Below, piece after piece: positions 6,710 through 8,567 of a stretch of DNA of 8,567 bases; within the stretch, counting starts at the first letter, position 1; each line of letters begins with the position of its first letter. The DNA is taken from positions 1 through 8,567 of the forward strand of contig DATJQF010000038.1 of assembly GCA_035505995.1 (NCBI GenBank), in the 5' to 3' direction. Origin of the DNA: DATJQF01 sp035505995 (GTDB taxonomy: Bacteria > Bacteroidota > Bacteroidia > Bacteroidales > FEN-979). The notes beneath the pieces were generated by a model. It worked only from the letters and a program-made list of their open reading frames with translations, made no database searches and was not told where the DNA came from. Made by a program: the position numbers and the translations under genes.

Positions 6710-7405
6710 ATGAACCGGGTTAACCAGATCCTGCTTTGGTTTTCCGTGATATTGCCGGGAGGCTTGCTAATGTCCCAGGAGAAGTCTGCCACCTTTCATG
6801 AAGCTGTATTCAACTTCGTTGTGACCAGTAAAAGCGGGACCCCGCGGGCGGGAGAGCTTCTGCTCCTGAAAAGTCATAAGACAAAAAATGTGTACGGGTC
6901 GAGTACGGGAAATGACGGGAAATGCTCCCTGACGATCCCCAATGGGGATACCTATGATGTATTTTACAGGCATCTTTCCGATACGGTCAAATACCGGGAG
7001 CTGGAGGTTCCCGGCGGGGATCATAAAATGACCTATACGCTTACGCTGAAATATGATCCGCCGAAAGTATTTACCCTTCGCAATGTCTTTTTTGAAACCG
7101 GACTGGCAACGCTGCGCAAGGAATCCTTTCCGGCCCTTGATGAGCTGGTTGCGGCATTGAAGGCTAAGCCGAACCTGGTGATTGAGATCGCGGGTCACAC
7201 GGACAATGTGGGAACCCCGGAATCCAATCAGAAGCTCTCGGAGGACCGGGCATTATCCGTGAGATCCTATCTTATTAAGCATGGCATTGCTCCGGACCGG
7301 GTGAGCGCAAAGGGATTCGGTGAAACACAGCCCGTTGCCGGCAATGATACTCCTGAAGGGCGTCAGCAGAACCGGAGGACAGAGGTCAGGATCATCTCGG
7401 AGTAG
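6710..7405 (+). CDS. Secreted OmpA-domain protein with N-terminal beta-domain
   Basis: This 231-residue protein probably anchors to peptidoglycan on the periplasmic side of the outer membrane. Residues 1-22 look like a signal peptide (MNRVNQILLWFSVILPGGLL, then MS before QEKS) with no lipobox cysteine. Residues about 30-115 form a beta-rich domain resembling the carboxypeptidase-regulatory or Ig-like modules common in Bacteroidota envelope proteins; this assignment is tentative. Residues about 120-231 form a complete OmpA C-terminal domain: FFETGLATL, AGHTDNVG, LSEDRALSVRSYL, VSAKGFGETQPVAGN and GRQQNRRTEVRI. D165 and R180 correspond to the residues that contact diaminopimelate in characterised OmpA domains. 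There is no beta-barrel. The gene lies 48 bp after gcvP with no terminator or clear TAnnTTTG box between them, so read-through from gcvP is possible although no functional link is evident. Confidence 0.9.
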   Translation: MNRVNQILLWFSVILPGGLLMSQEKSATFHEAVFNFVVTSKSGTPRAGELLLLKSHKTKNVYGSSTGNDGKCSLTIPNGDTYDVFYRHLSDTVKYRELEVPGGDHKMTYTLTLKYDPPKVFTLRNVFFETGLATLRKESFPALDELVAALKAKPNLVIEIAGHTDNVGTPESNQKLSEDRALSVRSYLIKHGIAPDRVSAKGFGETQPVAGNDTPEGRQQNRRTEVRIISE

Positions 7406-7427
7406 ACAGCGATGAACGATAGTCCGG

Positions 7428-8030
7428 TCATCCCAGTAATCCGGAAACAATCTTCTTGACTTCCTCGTAATCATGCGTCACCGGCAACTCCGGATAATCT
7501 TTGACCACATTATCCGGCGGGCGGAAGAGGATGCCCTGGTCGGCTTGCTTGATCATGGAAATATCGTTATAGGAATCCCCCATGCCGATCACCTGGTATT
7601 TGAGGCTTTGCAGCGCCTCGATCGTCCTGCGCTTCGGGTCGGGCTGGCGGAGCTTGTAGTCGATGATCCGGTTGGTGTCGTCCATTACGAGCGTGTGACA
7701 GAAGAGCGTCGGCCTGTTGAGTTGCTTCATCAGCGGATCGGCAAACTGGATGAAGGTATCCGATACCACGATGAGCTGCATCCGCTCCTTCACCCACTCG
7801 AGAAACTCCACTGCACCCGGCAGCGGCCGGATCTGCGCGATCACCTCCTGGATATGATGCAGCTTTAACCCGCGTTCATCCAGGATCTTCATCCGGTAGT
7901 GCATCAGCTTGTCGTAATCGGGCTCGTCGCGGGTGGTGCGGCGAAGCTCGGGAATGCCGGTCTTTTCGGCTACATTGATCCACACTTCCGGGACGAAAAC
8001 GCCTTCTAGGTCAGAGCAGAATAAATACAT
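7428..8030 (-). CDS. thrH: ThrH: phosphoserine phosphatase / phosphoserine-homoserine phosphotransferase
   Basis: This 200-residue cytoplasmic HAD-superfamily enzyme matches Pseudomonas aeruginosa ThrH closely and over its full length from memory. Shared segments include DLEGVFVPEVWI, AEKTGI, TTRDEPDYD, LKLHHIQEVIA, LPGAVEF, LRQPDPKR and GDSYND. HAD motifs are visible: nucleophile D7 (DLEG, with Glu at the second acidic position as in ThrH), S90 in VVSDT, K133 in DPKR, and D152/D156 in GDSYND. The characterised enzyme dephosphorylates phosphoserine and can move the phosphate to homoserine, making O-phosphohomoserine, the substrate of threonine synthase. The gene lies directly downstream of thrC on the same strand with a 101-bp gap, which supports a threonine-pathway role. 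It converges with the OmpA-domain gene, leaving 22 bp between stop codons. The ATG at 8030 gives the family N-terminus; no strong Shine-Dalgarno sequence is visible. Confidence 0.93.
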   Translation of the reverse strand: MYLFCSDLEGVFVPEVWINVAEKTGIPELRRTTRDEPDYDKLMHYRMKILDERGLKLHHIQEVIAQIRPLPGAVEFLEWVKERMQLIVVSDTFIQFADPLMKQLNRPTLFCHTLVMDDTNRIIDYKLRQPDPKRRTIEALQSLKYQVIGMGDSYNDISMIKQADQGILFRPPDNVVKDYPELPVTHDYEEVKKIVSGLLG

Positions 8031-8054
8031 ATAGGGAAGTTAAATTTCTTTAGA

Positions 8055-8090
8055 ACACAGAAGACACAGATGAAACAGAATAGCACAGAT
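8055..8090. repeat. Degenerate 9-bp tandem repeat (about four units)
   Basis: Units acacagaag, acacagatg, aaacagaat and agcacagat share an ACAGA core at 9, 9 and 10-bp spacing. The repeat lies in the thrC-thrH gap. Read on the minus strand it gives CTGTGT/TCTGTG words, a style of intergenic low-complexity sequence I recall from many environmental Bacteroidota and Chloroflexota assemblies. The following stretch (8111-8126, gtggcctctgcgttcc) has the same vocabulary in the opposite orientation. Confidence 0.6.
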
Positions 8091-8131
8091 CAGTGAATAT
8101 CCGTTTCATTGGTGGCCTCTGCGTTCCGGTT

Positions 8132-8567
8132 TTACTGGTAATTTTTTAATAAATATTCCTTAAAAGAAGGATAATCGTTCTTCAGCGGCCCAACATGCTC
8201 CGGCAGATCGTCGATGCCCTTCAGGCTCGCCGGCAGATCCGGCTCAACATTCAGGATCTTCCGGATCTCGTCGGGGAACTTGGCCGGGTGTGCCGTTTCC
8301 AGGGAGATGCAAAGCTGGTCCGGCCCGCAGTCAGCGGAATAGGATTTGAGGTATTCCATCAACCCCGCCCAGGCTACCGAACCATGGGGTTCCAGCAACA
8401 ATCCATAATTCTTAAATGCTTCACCGATCATATTCCTGGTCTGCTCGTCGGTAATACTTACGCTGAACAGTTCCTTTCTCATCAATTCCAGATCGGCCTC
8501 CTGGGTAATCTTTCCCGTTTCATCCATCTTCCCTCCGTAAAGGTCCACCAGCCGGGCCAGGTTGCTT
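8132..8567 (-). CDS. thrC: Threonine synthase, C-terminal part (gene runs off the right edge)
   Basis: The frame is open from the window edge to the TAA at 8132-8134, giving the last 144 residues of threonine synthase, the PLP enzyme that converts O-phosphohomoserine to threonine and phosphate. A GTG at 8548 is internal: the frame continues upstream and reads SNLARL before VDLYGG, matching the conserved SN-x-R-x-x-x-L-x-GG region of the family. Other family segments are EPHGSVAWAGLMEYL and LETAHPAKFPDEI. Full-length relatives are about 430-450 residues, so roughly the final third is present and the catalytic lysine lies outside the window. No stop or frameshift is seen. It is followed on the same strand by thrH across 101 bp with no recognisable terminator, so co-transcription is plausible. 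Confidence 0.92.
   Translation of the reverse strand, partial: SNLARLVDLYGGKMDETGKITQEADLELMRKELFSVSITDEQTRNMIGEAFKNYGLLLEPHGSVAWAGLMEYLKSYSADCGPDQLCISLETAHPAKFPDEIRKILNVEPDLPASLKGIDDLPEHVGPLKNDYPSFKEYLLKNYQ

Noticed and set aside
7423..7445. TCCGG...CCGGA inverted repeat at the convergent ends of the OmpA and thrH genes
   Set aside because: Only five-base arms with a 13-base loop, lacking a T-tract and overlapping the thrH coding end; too weak to call a terminator.

Overview
The window looks like a chromosomal segment from an uncultured Bacteroidota, most likely of the Bacteroidales type. Four things support this. Three gene starts are preceded by the phylum's TAnnTTTG -7 promoter element. 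Start codons follow A/T-rich leaders without a clear Shine-Dalgarno sequence. The protein set (DUF151-UVR fusion, OmpA-domain protein with an N-terminal beta-domain, ThrH, 802-residue membrane pyrophosphatase) fits. Main-body genes are about 60% GC by spot count. No species can be named from the sequence alone.

Layout, left to right. (1) 3-410, plus strand: the 3' end of an AT-rich, unrecognised protein gene whose start lies outside the window. (2) 411-536: a short gap holding a 7-bp-period degenerate tandem repeat. (3) 537-1133, minus strand: a bifunctional-nuclease-family (DUF151) protein with a C-terminal UvrB/UvrC-type motif. (4) 1134-1267: a divergent promoter region with two perfect palindromes. 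(5) 1268-3676, plus strand: a membrane-integral, ion-pumping pyrophosphatase of divergent type, ended by a strong intrinsic terminator. (6) 3797-6661, plus strand: full-length glycine dehydrogenase (glycine cleavage system P-protein). (7) 6710-7405, plus strand: a secreted or periplasmic OmpA-domain protein, reached across a 48-bp gap with an 8-bp-period repeat. (8) 7428-8030, minus strand: ThrH, convergent with the OmpA gene. (9) 8132-8567, minus strand: the C-terminal third of threonine synthase (thrC), upstream of thrH and running off the right edge. The thrC-thrH gap holds a 9-bp-period repeat.

Functionally this is mostly housekeeping metabolism. The pyrophosphatase conserves biosynthetic pyrophosphate energy as an ion gradient. 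GcvP decarboxylates glycine to feed C1 units to folate. ThrH and ThrC can act consecutively, with O-phosphohomoserine made by ThrH being the ThrC substrate, and phosphoserine/serine metabolism connects to glycine. I see no mobile element, CRISPR array, RNA gene or defence system, and no gene-free stretch longer than 300 bases. The points most worth a second look are the divergent pyrophosphatase carrying the potassium-independence lysine, the thrC-thrH pairing, and three intergenic gaps that each carry a short purine-rich tandem repeat of a different period (7, 8 and 9 bp).
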